NCBI RefSeq assembly: GCF_002015045.1 | Contig: NZ_MUXX01000014.1 | Location: 1-39,505, forward strand | Direction of reading: 5' to 3' | Origin: Haemophilus paraphrohaemolyticus | Lineage (GTDB): Bacteria > Pseudomonadota > Gammaproteobacteria > Enterobacterales > Pasteurellaceae | Length of the DNA stretch: 39,505 bases | Notes under the pieces: model-generated | Told to the model about the DNA's origin: nothing | What the model saw: only the letters and a program-made list of their open reading frames with translations | Databases searched by the model: none | Program-made: the position numbers and the translations under genes | In this document: positions 1 to 6,399 of the stretch, one piece after another | Position numbering within the stretch: the stretch's first letter is position 1 | Layout of the letters: each line of letters begins with the position of its first letter

Positions 1-39
1 CTTTTTTAGATTTTTCAATTCTGTTTTTACTGATTTCAT
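1..39 (-). CDS. 5' end of an unidentified leftward gene (partial)
   Basis: Thirteen codons are visible (MKSVKTELKNLKK...) before the window edge. The ATG is preceded by AAGGAAATAAA, a good ribosome binding site for this phage. The fragment is too short to identify. It lies beyond the terminator of the left operon (254-275), so it is a separate transcription unit: either the leftmost phage gene, where lambda-type phages keep the integrase, or a flanking host gene. Confidence 0.35.
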   Translation of the reverse strand, partial: MKSVKTELKNLKK

Positions 40-141
40 TTTATTTCCTTAGTGGGAGTTATAAAGGTTTAAGAAATAATCAATATAAAATCATAATCTA
101 TTATTTCAATGAATACAGTAAGTTATTTCCTATTACATCTA

Positions 142-164
142 ACCGCTTGTATTCAACAAGCGGT
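142..164. terminator. Inverted pair of uptake sequences forming a hairpin
   Basis: ACCGCTTGT, five bases, then ACAAGCGGT forms a perfect 9-bp hairpin from two opposed copies of the Pasteurellaceae uptake 9-mer. Such pairs often serve as intergenic terminators in this family. There is no strong T-run on either side, so the terminator role is weaker than for the hairpin at 254-275. Confidence 0.45.
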
Positions 165-180
165 CAATTTTCATCAAAAA

Positions 181-223
181 CTTACAAGTAAACTATAAGC
201 TAACTTACAAGCTAACTTACAAG
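181..223. repeat. Four phased direct repeats, consensus CTTACAAGCTAA
   Basis: Units begin at 181, 193, 204 and 216, spaced 12, 11 and 12 bp, about one helical turn. Three contain CTTACAAG exactly and one has CTATAAG. They lie in a non-coding stretch between the left-operon terminator and the leftmost gene. Phased repeats of this kind suit protein binding, for example arm-type integrase or excisionase sites or a regulator of the gene starting at 39. The sequence alone does not decide between these. Confidence 0.5.
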
Positions 224-246
224 CTTTCAGTTCCTTTTGCTTGAGT

Positions 247-275
247 AAAAATAAAGCCACGCATTAACGTGGCTT
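247..275 (-). terminator. Rho-independent terminator of the leftward operon
   Basis: The stem AAGCCACG/CGTGGCTT (254-261 with 268-275) has a 6-base loop. On the minus strand it is followed by TTTATTTTT. It sits downstream of the small membrane protein gene at 328-498 and closes the left arm. Confidence 0.8.
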
Positions 276-327
276 GAGGAAATGATTATGCAGCAGCTTT
301 ATTGGCAAGAATTTTTGCAAGGTCTGT

Positions 328-498
328 TTATAAGTTTTTCTTCACAATTTCTGTAATCTCTTTTGCGTATTTTTCAAAAACTTTTGATTCTTCATTAAAG
401 AAAGCGTCGAACCATTTTTCTATTTGGGTCATAAAAAAATAATGAACGATACAGGAAACAATTAACGAAGTGATAAATGAGATAAATATTGTTTGCAT
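328..498 (-). CDS. Small single-span membrane protein (56 aa), possibly shortened by a nonsense codon
   Basis: I do not recognise the family. Residues 3-22 are a hydrophobic span (IFISFITSLIVSCIVHYFF), followed by an acidic and lysine-rich amphipathic tail, so a small inner-membrane protein is likely. The start ATG at 498 follows an AAAGAGAACC stretch. After the TAA stop the same frame stays open for 13 more codons (TDLAKILANKAAA) to a second TAA, just before the terminator at 254-275. The full-length gene may therefore have ended near 286. A TTGACA element at 536-541 and the terminator at 544-565 suggest it is transcribed separately from the pL operon. Confidence 0.5.
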   Translation of the reverse strand: MQTIFISFITSLIVSCIVHYFFMTQIEKWFDAFFNEESKVFEKYAKEITEIVKKNL

Positions 499-543
499 TT
501 TGGTTCTCTTTGAAAGTTATATTATGAAGTGCAGTTGTCAAAT

Positions 544-568
544 AAAAGGGGCTTAAGCCCTTTTTTTA
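544..568. terminator. Hairpin terminator, T-rich on both sides
   Basis: GGGCTTAAGCCC (549-560) is a perfect palindrome flanked by AAAAG and TTTTTTT, giving a longer A/T-extended stem. It lies right at the end of the mini-ORF 566-658 and probably ends leftward transcription from the pL operon. Confidence 0.65.
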
Positions 569-658
569 TCGCTTCGCCTCAATCATCGCATCAATGGCGT
601 TATGCCACACTTCAAGTTTGAGCAATATTTTGCGGATTAAATCCCAGTTGCGTTTCAT
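566..658 (-). pseudogene. DUF2513-like N-terminal remnant joined to a foreign tail (30 aa)
   Basis: The first 16 residues, MKRNWDLIRKILLKLE, look like the N-terminus of DUF2513 proteins, which are much longer. The last 14, VWHNAIDAMIEAKR, instead match the end of the gene at 7993-8187 (VWHNTIDAMIEKESK). At the DNA level about 34 nt are shared with two mismatches. The ribosome site AAGGAAAG is intact and the start overlaps the preceding stop by ATGA, so it may still be translated. I read it as a deletion chimera. Confidence 0.55.
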
Positions 659-741
659 TTGCTTTCCTTTTGAGGCGTTGAGCCTTTAATGAGGTTACGT
701 TCTTCTGCCCATTGTTCGGTTTGTTGAATTAGTTTTTGCAT
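655..741 (-). pseudogene. MazG-like N-terminal remnant (28 aa)
   Basis: MQKLIQQTEQWAEERNLI resembles the start of phage MazG-like / dATP-dGTP pyrophosphohydrolase proteins, which continue for another 80-100 residues with metal-binding EExxE motifs. Here the frame stops after 28 codons with PQKESK. The end KESK plus the overlapping ATGA is the same junction as at the end of the gene 7993-8187. The ribosome site AAGGAATACCT is good. I read it as a truncated gene. Function is presumably lost. Confidence 0.5.
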
Positions 742-753
742 AGGTATTCCTTG

Positions 754-951
754 TTAACAAATTTCAATCACGCCAACAGATTCTGCTTGTTTTAGAAAGG
801 CTTTCACTACATCTATTGCTTGCTCAACCTGTTCCGCTTGTTTTTTATCAGAGAGAAATTCTCCAGGTTTAATATAACCACCGAGAAACAAATCATAGTA
901 TGGATCTTCTGTAAAAACAGGTTCTTTAGCGTCTTTAAAATTAAATATCAT
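754..951 (-). CDS. Hypothetical small phage protein (65 aa)
   Basis: The family is not recognised. The protein is acidic and begins with an aromatic-rich segment (MIFNFKDAKEPVFTEDPYYDLFLGG) split from a helical second half (DKKQAEQVEQAIDVVKAFLKQ). There is no membrane span or signal. It starts with an ATG after AGGAGAACCAA. It sits in the leftward operon between the methylase-like gene and the mini-ORFs, and was kept intact while its downstream neighbours were truncated. Confidence 0.6.
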   Translation of the reverse strand: MIFNFKDAKEPVFTEDPYYDLFLGGYIKPGEFLSDKKQAEQVEQAIDVVKAFLKQAESVGVIEIC

Positions 952-980
952 TTGGTTCTCCTATCTGGACGGCTTAAATC

Positions 981-1592
981 TCAGCCGTCCTGTTGTAAGT
1001 AATAAAACGGGGTGAAGTAACAATCCATTACTTCACCCGTGAGGGGGTTAGCGTGTTGAATTTCTGCGGGAATGCCCAGTAGGGAAAGCTGGACAAAGCA
1101 CATTTGCACGCTTTTTAAGTCAATATCTTGTGCAATTACACGCAATTGAGTTTGTGGGTTAAAGCCTTGTTGTCGCATCGTTTCGCAAAAAGCGATGATA
1201 AGTGCACCGCTTCCACAGGTAGGTTCGTTTAAGGTGTAGTAACCTTGCTGTTCGATTTCTTGGCGGAATAAAATGCTTGCCATCAGGTTACCGATACTGA
1301 GCGGGGTGAAACATTGCCCACGTTGTTTGTTGGCAAGTTCTAACTGCATATAGCATTGTCCGAGAATATCTTGCGGTGCTTTTTCTGACTCATGGAGTAA
1401 GATTTGCCCCATTTGGTAGAATTGTTGCATCTCTTCATCGGTGTAGCGGGAATAGATGGCAAAATAGCGGTCTTCCCGATTGATAAAAGGTCGGCTGATA
1501 CTGCAAGCACAAATTTCCACGAAGTCTTGAAAGACACGGAGGTTGTCGTGCTTGCGTCCAAGTTGTTGGATAAGTTTGAGTAGCTCTTTCAT
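981..1592 (-). CDS. N6-adenine DNA methylase-like protein (203 aa)
   Basis: The start at 1592 (MKELLKL) overlaps the stop of the HNH gene by ATGA, which fits translational coupling. The motif NEPTCGSGALI is AdoMet-binding motif I of type I HsdM-like N6-methylases. GQCFTP before it is the usual approach to that motif, and IAQDID follows as the acidic loop. The catalytic NPPY/F motif is not evident: HANPLTG is the only NP-containing segment. The protein is far shorter than HsdM. It may be a phage-shortened methylase, or an AdoMet-binding protein without base transfer. Confidence 0.75.
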   Translation of the reverse strand: MKELLKLIQQLGRKHDNLRVFQDFVEICACSISRPFINREDRYFAIYSRYTDEEMQQFYQMGQILLHESEKAPQDILGQCYMQLELANKQRGQCFTPLSIGNLMASILFRQEIEQQGYYTLNEPTCGSGALIIAFCETMRQQGFNPQTQLRVIAQDIDLKSVQMCFVQLSLLGIPAEIQHANPLTGEVMDCYFTPFYYLQQDG

Positions 1593-2053
1593 CACAAACT
1601 TTCCAAAATACAAAGCTGTAAGTAGGTTGCGATAATTTTTTCATATTCTTCTTCTGTAGGATGGCTTTGGCTATTAGGCAGATTTTTAAGGCGAATAAGC
1701 TCATTTGCCTTTTCCTCTCCAATCTTCTCTACAATCCATTTTCCACTCTCAATTGGTTCATTGCCATACCACATATGGCAATAATGGCATAATGCAATGG
1801 CATTATCAGGATGGTAACGAATATTGTAGTAACGGCGTGAAAAGTTGTGTGAGCATTGCAGACCATTTGTTTTGGGTGGGTAGTGTTTGCCGCAACGTTC
1901 GCAGCAATAATTGGCTCGTTTTCGGATATAATCTGAGAAAATTAAATCTGCTTTAGTGTGAACGATTTTTTTTCTTTCGAGTGGCTTGTCGGTAAGCAGC
2001 TTTAACTTTGCACGAAGTTCAAGGTTTTCTTGGTAAAGTACTTCTAAATTCAT
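1592..2053 (-). CDS. HNH / NinG-like zinc-binding putative nuclease (153 aa)
   Basis: After a basic N-terminal helix the protein has a CCERCG knuckle at residues 50-55, then QCSHN at 66-70 and CHYCHMW at 89-95. This C..C...H...C..C layout with the segment YHPDNAIALC is typical of HNH endonucleases of the phage type. It overlaps both neighbours by 1-4 nt. Coupling to the methylase-like gene recalls a small restriction-modification pair, but such HNH genes also occur alone in phage recombination regions. Confidence 0.65.
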   Translation of the reverse strand: MNLEVLYQENLELRAKLKLLTDKPLERKKIVHTKADLIFSDYIRKRANYCCERCGKHYPPKTNGLQCSHNFSRRYYNIRYHPDNAIALCHYCHMWYGNEPIESGKWIVEKIGEEKANELIRLKNLPNSQSHPTEEEYEKIIATYLQLCILESL

Positions 2054-2484
2054 AGGGCTACCTCATCAATTTTTTGGCGAATATCTTCAAATGCTCCAAA
2101 CATTTTTAAATCTTGGGCTTTATCTAATCTGTCTGCATCAGTTCGCATAATTGCGATCGCGTTAATCGCTGCATCACAAATATCAAGTACGGTTTGATTG
2201 CGAGCGGTGTATGCCGTACGGCGGTTCTGTTCGAGGTAATCGAGTGTTTTGTCGATCACATTAGGGAGTTGTTTTAACACGGGTTTAATACTCCTTCTTG
2301 GTAGCGGTTTGATTGTTTTAGTTTTGGAGGGGGAACGCATTTCCATTCGGTGTATAATGGCATCGAGACGTTCTTTCTGTTTTTGTTGAAATTCAAGTTG
2401 TTTAGCTTGGCGTTTTTTTATCGATTGATTAGCAAGTAATCCAGCAGGGGAAATATTTTCTAAGAATGGGTTTGCTAAGTTCAT
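2050..2484 (-). CDS. Hypothetical phage protein (144 aa)
   Basis: The family is not recognised. The protein starts hydrophobic-neutral (MNLANPFLENISPAG), then has a very basic stretch (residues about 20-75, with QAKQLEFQQKQKERLDAIIHRMEMR), then a helical C-terminal half containing DAAINAIAIMRTDADRLDKAQDLK. It overlaps both neighbours by ATGA-type junctions, so it is translated as part of a coupled run. A nucleic-acid-associated role is possible but unproven. Confidence 0.6.
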   Translation of the reverse strand: MNLANPFLENISPAGLLANQSIKKRQAKQLEFQQKQKERLDAIIHRMEMRSPSKTKTIKPLPRRSIKPVLKQLPNVIDKTLDYLEQNRRTAYTARNQTVLDICDAAINAIAIMRTDADRLDKAQDLKMFGAFEDIRQKIDEVAL

Positions 2485-2771
2485 TTTTTCCCCCTCAATA
2501 TCTCCCGTCTTTCCTTTCTAGGCAGACAATTAAATTCAATGGTTTTGGCTAAATCGACTTGCTTAATAAACAGCTCATTTAGCTCAGTAATGCGGGCATC
2601 TTTGGCTTTTGCCATTTGTTTAAGCTGATGATTTTCTCGCAACAAGCGGTTGTTTTCGTGATGTAATTTGGCAAGGTTGCCTTTGAGATGCACGATCACA
2701 CGTGCCTGTTTGGTGTATTTGCTGATGTAGTCGTAAAGCTTTTTACGCAGGTAGAAGGGGTTAAGTAACAC
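2481..2771 (-). CDS. Hypothetical coiled-coil phage protein (96 aa)
   Basis: Residues about 25-65 form a predicted coiled coil (heptad leucines in LAKLHHENNRLLRENHQLKQ). A short basic C-terminus (PRKERREILRGKK) follows. It overlaps its upstream neighbour by 11 nt and its downstream neighbour by 4 nt in the leftward operon. No catalytic motif is seen. An adaptor or DNA-associated role is a guess. Confidence 0.6.
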   Translation of the reverse strand: MLLNPFYLRKKLYDYISKYTKQARVIVHLKGNLAKLHHENNRLLRENHQLKQMAKAKDARITELNELFIKQVDLAKTIEFNCLPRKERREILRGKK

Positions 2772-3561
2772 AGTATTTCTCCATAAATTGGTTAGCTCGG
2801 TCGAAGTCGGCTTTCATTTGAATAAACTTGATGAAGTGAGCGAATTCGTCTGGCTTTTCTAACACGGCTTTCTCAAAGGCGTTTTGGATATGGTCGAACC
2901 GTTTTTGGCTGATGCCTTTGAGGGCAAGTAAGCCGTCTCGATCTTTCATTCGGATATCATAAAACGAGGTTAAGCCGTAAGATTTTAGTAGTGCAGGAAA
3001 GGATTTATCGGTTTGGGTTAAATACGGCAAGATGCTTTGCATTTTCAACTCTTCACAGCCTTTTTGGCGTTCGATTTCCAATTCGTGGATGGAAAACAAC
3101 CGCTTGAAGGGGTTTTTAATATCGATAATGTCGTAGAGCTGCTCCATCGTGAAATCACGCCCTTCGGGTGAGGCAATGTAGTAAGGCGAGAGGATGTCTT
3201 TATAGTCGATTTCGTCCACTGCCTCGCCTAAATAGTAATCCAGTTCTTGGTCGAGATGTTCAAAGCGACATTTGTCTTTAAATCGCACAAAGTTGTGCGT
3301 GATGCCCCATTCGCCATTGATGCGGTAAAGCACACCATAAGTAATACCCCATTTTTGCGGGACTTCAAGGGTTTTGAAATAACGTCTGGCGTGAACTTTA
3401 TCTTTGATGATATTGCCGTTTAACACGTTCATCGTGGAGTATTCAGCCAGTCTTAAAATATTGAGTGAAAACGAACCTCTAACCGCTGCATCCAACTTGT
3501 TCGGCTTGGATTTCGCTTGTGTGCTAGGCGTTCGTTTGCGTGGTTTTGCAGATTTAGCCAT
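2761..3561 (-). CDS. Hypothetical phage protein with basic N-terminus (266 aa)
   Basis: I chose the ATG at 3561 because AAGGAA lies directly against an ATG six bases upstream, leaving that one no spacing. The first ~25 residues are strongly basic and low-complexity (AKSAKPRKRTPSTQAKSKPNK). A globular mixed region follows, and residues about 200-230 (GLLALKGISQKRFDHIQNAF) look like a helix-hairpin-helix-type DNA-binding turn. It lies next to the exonuclease and Bet, so a DNA metabolism role is reasonable. I do not recognise the family. Confidence 0.6.
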   Translation of the reverse strand: MAKSAKPRKRTPSTQAKSKPNKLDAAVRGSFSLNILRLAEYSTMNVLNGNIIKDKVHARRYFKTLEVPQKWGITYGVLYRINGEWGITHNFVRFKDKCRFEHLDQELDYYLGEAVDEIDYKDILSPYYIASPEGRDFTMEQLYDIIDIKNPFKRLFSIHELEIERQKGCEELKMQSILPYLTQTDKSFPALLKSYGLTSFYDIRMKDRDGLLALKGISQKRFDHIQNAFEKAVLEKPDEFAHFIKFIQMKADFDRANQFMEKYCVT

Positions 3562-3610
3562 TTTCATTTCCTTTTAGACAAAAAGCCACCGTAAAAACGA
3601 TGGCTTAGGG

Positions 3611-4225
3611 TTAATTCATCACACTCAACTCAGCCATCGTCACATCTAGCTCAAGTAAAAAGGCTTGTACCTCTTGCTCAATTTCTTGAATTACCGCCTC
3701 ATCACGGGGAATACGTTTACAGAAATAAGCGAGGTTATCGGGTAGGCGATTATCAAAGCTGACAAAATCGCACCATTTTCGTCCAGTTACAGCCATTTGC
3801 CATTGCATTTGTTTGTAATAGCGGTCGATTGGCTCTTTTTTGCGGAGTGTTTCAATATGGGTGGCAGTGTTTGGGCATTTGATTTCGATTAAGCCCTCCG
3901 CTCCCACTAATCCATCAGGGCTTGCTCCTGCAAAGTTGATTTCGGGGTGGTCGATAAAGCTCACTTCTTCCACGCTTTCGCCTGTTTCTAATTGATACCA
4001 GTTGCGAGCTTCGGCTTCTAGGTCGTTGCCGCGTTGCATGGCAGTAGATTTATAACCCTCTTCAACCTTGCCCGTTAAGCGTTCACACAATAATTGCATC
4101 AGGTAATTTTGTCGGCTGGTGGAATAGCCGCTTTTGGTTTTTGCCATTAAGTCGGCAATTCTCGAGGCGGTGACTTTGCCACGACGTTGTTCGAACCATT
4201 CTGGCGTGCCTTGTAAAACTGCCAT
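3611..4225 (-). CDS. YqaJ / lambda-type exonuclease (204 aa)
   Basis: This is the 5'-3' double-strand exonuclease partner of Bet in phage homologous recombination. It produces 3' single-stranded ends for annealing. Visible motifs of the PD-(D/E)XK fold are GNDLEAEA (glutamate near residue 70), SPDG (aspartate 104), the central IEIKCPN (114-120; E-x-K) and YYKQMQWQM (137-145), which closes the active site. Length matches the family (about 200-230). Its ATG lies directly after the Bet stop codon, the usual bet-exo order. A replication-recombination role in the early left operon is secure. Confidence 0.92.
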   Translation of the reverse strand: MAVLQGTPEWFEQRRGKVTASRIADLMAKTKSGYSTSRQNYLMQLLCERLTGKVEEGYKSTAMQRGNDLEAEARNWYQLETGESVEEVSFIDHPEINFAGASPDGLVGAEGLIEIKCPNTATHIETLRKKEPIDRYYKQMQWQMAVTGRKWCDFVSFDNRLPDNLAYFCKRIPRDEAVIQEIEQEVQAFLLELDVTMAELSVMN

Positions 4226-4984
4226 CTACGCCTCCTCATATTCCGCTTCTTGGATATTGTCATATTGTTTTGCTTTTTCCTTAATTCGGGTAATTTCATT
4301 CACCCCCACGATTTGACGCTGCTCTTTGGTCAGCGTGGTTTTCCAATAGGTTTCTAAATGGCTCGTGCCTTTTTTCGCTTCCTCTTCAAGCGTAAACACT
4401 AACGCCTCAAACTCTGGGTGAGTCGGATTGCCTGTGGTTGCCGATTTTTCAGGTGTGATATTTTGTGAGGTTTTGTCGCTCTCTTGGATGCGTTCTGCTT
4501 CGTCAGGCTCGTAAATACCTGACAAGCTAAAGGCAACACGGGCACACTGAATCGCCGCCTTATGGCGTAACATTCGTTTAGGATATTTTCGCCAAGGGTC
4601 GGTTTCACGCTTGCATTCATCTAGGTATTCTGTGACGACGGTCGGACGTTGCCTGTCTTTACGGTAAATACGACAAGTGCAGCTTTCTGCATCTTGTTCA
4701 AACTCAATGCCATCAAACTGTGGGTGTTTGTTGATGATCGCATACCAACCATCTACGCCTACAATGGGGATAATCCCCTCTTTATTCGGAAAGGCGTAGA
4801 TTTCATTTGTCCAAGGATTCAATTCATATTGGTTTGCTACCACCAGTAAAGCCACCATTTGATCAGGTGTTACGTTTTGCCCTTTGAAGGCGGTTGCCAT
4901 TAGCGTTTGAGGTAGGTTTTCACTGCTGCCCATTTCAAAGCGTTCAGCGAGTTTTTGGGTTAAGGTATTTAAAGCTGTGGTCAT
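4226..4984 (-). CDS. bet: Bet / RecT-type single-strand annealing protein (252 aa)
   Basis: The N-terminal two thirds match the Bet family: LLVVANQYELNPWTNEIYAF, then GWYAIINKHPQFDG, then WRKYPKRMLRHKAAIQCARVAF at about residues 130-153. The protein coats 3' ends exposed by the neighbouring exonuclease and anneals them to a complementary strand. The C-terminal ~80 residues are acidic and variable, as is usual. The start at 4984 follows AAAAGGAAAAGAAA. Length is close to lambda Bet (261 aa). Confidence 0.93.
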   Translation of the reverse strand: MTTALNTLTQKLAERFEMGSSENLPQTLMATAFKGQNVTPDQMVALLVVANQYELNPWTNEIYAFPNKEGIIPIVGVDGWYAIINKHPQFDGIEFEQDAESCTCRIYRKDRQRPTVVTEYLDECKRETDPWRKYPKRMLRHKAAIQCARVAFSLSGIYEPDEAERIQESDKTSQNITPEKSATTGNPTHPEFEALVFTLEEEAKKGTSHLETYWKTTLTKEQRQIVGVNEITRIKEKAKQYDNIQEAEYEEA

Positions 4985-5008
4985 TTTCTTTTCCTTTTAA
5001 TAATTGGA

Positions 5009-5078
5009 TTAACCGCTTGCCCGTTTCAATTTTGTAATTCCATCAAGCTAGTTAGTTTAAAGGAAGGCAAGCGGTTAA
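5009..5078. repeat. 13-bp inverted repeat built on uptake-sequence-like cores
   Basis: TTAACCGCTTGCC (5009-5021) and GGCAAGCGGTTAA (5066-5078) are perfect complements with a 44-base loop. The repeat sits in the gap between the 186-aa gene and bet. The loop is long for a terminator, and no T-run follows on the minus strand. It could fold the leftward transcript around the bet start or act as a processing site. Confidence 0.5.
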
Positions 5079-5083
5079 ATTCG

Positions 5084-5644
5084 TTACAGATTTTGCGATT
5101 GGGTTTTCTTGACCATATCGGCAAGGGCTGAGAACATTTCAGGCTCAAGTACGATAGTGTTGGCGTTCGCTCTTCGATCTAGCATTAAGCGAACGTTACC
5201 GTTTTTATCGACGAGGTAGCCATTTAAACCGTAAGGGGTAAATGGTTTGCGTTTTATAACAGTTGGTTTCGCTTTTGGCGTATCGTTTTCACTTATCATT
5301 TTGGTATTCTCAGGTGGGTAGCCATCATTAAATTTAATCACAGTGGTTTCTGGTTGATGTTCCACTTCTACATTCGATTTTTGAGTTCTGGTCTCAGTAA
5401 GTGGGTTGGTTTTGGCTACTTTTCCTTTGTTGTTAAGCTCAAATTGGATTTCAGTCTCGGTGGTTTTGAGAAGAGGAATACGGGTATTATTTTGTAAGTT
5501 GTAATCTTCTATTTTTCGATTCAAGGAGCGAATGCAATTCACCTTATTGGCAAAGGTAATTGTTTTTGCTACTACAACGTGGCTGATAATAAGCTCGCCT
5601 TTATAATGGTTTTCAGCTAACTTTAATACTCTGACTTTATTCAT
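5084..5644 (-). CDS. Hypothetical phage protein (186 aa)
   Basis: The family is not recognised. The N-terminal ~70 residues look like a compact beta/alpha domain (VRVLKLAENHYKGELIISHV). A Thr/Lys/Pro-rich linker (about 75-125) follows, and then a C-terminal module with TPYGLNGYLVDKNGNVRLML, which resembles a short beta-hairpin repeat. No signal or membrane span. It lies upstream of bet in the leftward operon. Confidence 0.6.
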   Translation of the reverse strand: MNKVRVLKLAENHYKGELIISHVVVAKTITFANKVNCIRSLNRKIEDYNLQNNTRIPLLKTTETEIQFELNNKGKVAKTNPLTETRTQKSNVEVEHQPETTVIKFNDGYPPENTKMISENDTPKAKPTVIKRKPFTPYGLNGYLVDKNGNVRLMLDRRANANTIVLEPEMFSALADMVKKTQSQNL

Positions 5645-5671
5645 TGGATTTCCTTGCGGTGGGTTAAATTC

Positions 5672-5977
5672 TTACAATGGTTTGCGTTCACCTGTTATCG
5701 GATTGATCGAATAACAAGTGTTATCCCATTTTTGGGGTGGTGGTAATTTGGCAATCACGCCTGTTATATGCGTTTTTCTGGATTGCGGCATTTCAAGTGG
5801 TTGCTTGAAACGAAAGCCGTCGAGGGCGTTTCGTTTTTCGATTTCACGGGCAAGACGTGCCATTGCGGCTTCTTTGCTTATGAACTTGGAGCGGTACATA
5901 ATGATGCGGTTGTATCGAACTCGTGCGTACCAAAGCCCTCTGTCTCGATGGGTGATTTCACAGGTGGCGTCAATCAT
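5672..5977 (-). CDS. Hypothetical phage protein (101 aa)
   Basis: Basic protein beginning with a beta-rich segment (CEITHRDRGLWYARVRYNRIIMYRSKF) that resembles small single-domain integrase or AP2-type DNA-binding folds (beta strands followed by a helix, SKEAAMARLAREIEKRN). That similarity is only visual. Its ATG overlaps the stop of the upstream lipoprotein gene (ATGA), so the two are translationally coupled. Confidence 0.6.
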   Translation of the reverse strand: MIDATCEITHRDRGLWYARVRYNRIIMYRSKFISKEAAMARLAREIEKRNALDGFRFKQPLEMPQSRKTHITGVIAKLPPPQKWDNTCYSINPITGERKPL

Positions 5978-6129
5978 GCGGGGCTCCTAAATTCACACAA
6001 ATGGCAAGTGGGGATATTTTTGGGAATAGCGGAGTCAGGTTGGCTGTCGAGGCAACCTCCAAGACTTAATACTGCACAAAAAAGCAGGGCGAAGAAAATA
6101 CCTATCAGGACTTTAAGCAAGGTTTGCAT
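5974..6129 (-). CDS. Small predicted lipoprotein (51 aa)
   Basis: A strong ribosome site (GAGGAGAG) precedes the ATG. Residues 1-24 are a signal peptide with a lipobox ending LSLGGC (Cys25-Leu-Asp). The short mature part carries a CHLC motif near its end. The Asp after the lipobox Cys would favour inner-membrane retention by the +2 rule. Lipoproteins of this size in early phage operons can act in exclusion, but nothing in this sequence proves that. Confidence 0.6.
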   Translation of the reverse strand: MQTLLKVLIGIFFALLFCAVLSLGGCLDSQPDSAIPKNIPTCHLCEFRSPA

Positions 6130-6139
6130 TTTTCTCTCC

Positions 6140-6286
6140 TCAATGCACCCATTTCTGGGCGTGTTTAACTAATTCTTCTAGCTCGTAGATTTCGAGTCTG
6201 CGGGCGTAGGTGGGGTTGCTTTGGTAGTTTCTTTGGGCTAACTTCAAGGCGATTTGGTATTTTTTAAGGGCTTGTTGTGCGTTCAT
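6140..6286 (-). CDS. Small hypothetical phage protein (48 aa)
   Basis: The start was placed at 6286 because AGAGGAAAG lies just before it. An upstream ATG in the same frame at 6340 has no such signal and overlaps the terminator region. The protein is an all-helical, basic peptide (MNAQQALKKYQIALKLAQRNYQ cut short here) with a tyrosine-rich centre. First gene after the antirepressor terminator. Function unknown. Confidence 0.5.
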   Translation of the reverse strand: MNAQQALKKYQIALKLAQRNYQSNPTYARRLEIYELEELVKHAQKWVH

Positions 6287-6337
6287 TTTTCTTTCCTCTT
6301 TCGGTGGAAATTTCATCAAAAGCTTAAATTTAGGGTG

Positions 6338-6377
6338 CAAAAAACCGCCCCACAGGAAAGGTGGAGTGTGAGGCGGT
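6338..6377 (-). terminator. Terminator downstream of the antirepressor gene
   Basis: On the minus strand ACCGCC-T-CACA pairs with TGTG-G-GGCGGT around a 12-base loop, followed by TTTTTTG. It separates the antirepressor gene from the rest of the left operon, so either the pL transcript passes it by antitermination or the genes to its left have another promoter. Confidence 0.75.
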
Positions 6378-6399
6378 GGGAGTATTCAGTTATTAAGGA

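Noticed and set aside
1..250. A complete attL with core and integrase
   Set aside because: No integrase sequence and no second copy of a core are inside the window. Repeats at 181-223 alone do not prove it.
2050..2771. The 144-aa and 96-aa genes as parts of one split gene
   Set aside because: Both have their own ATG in ATGA-type overlaps and different character, so they are separate.
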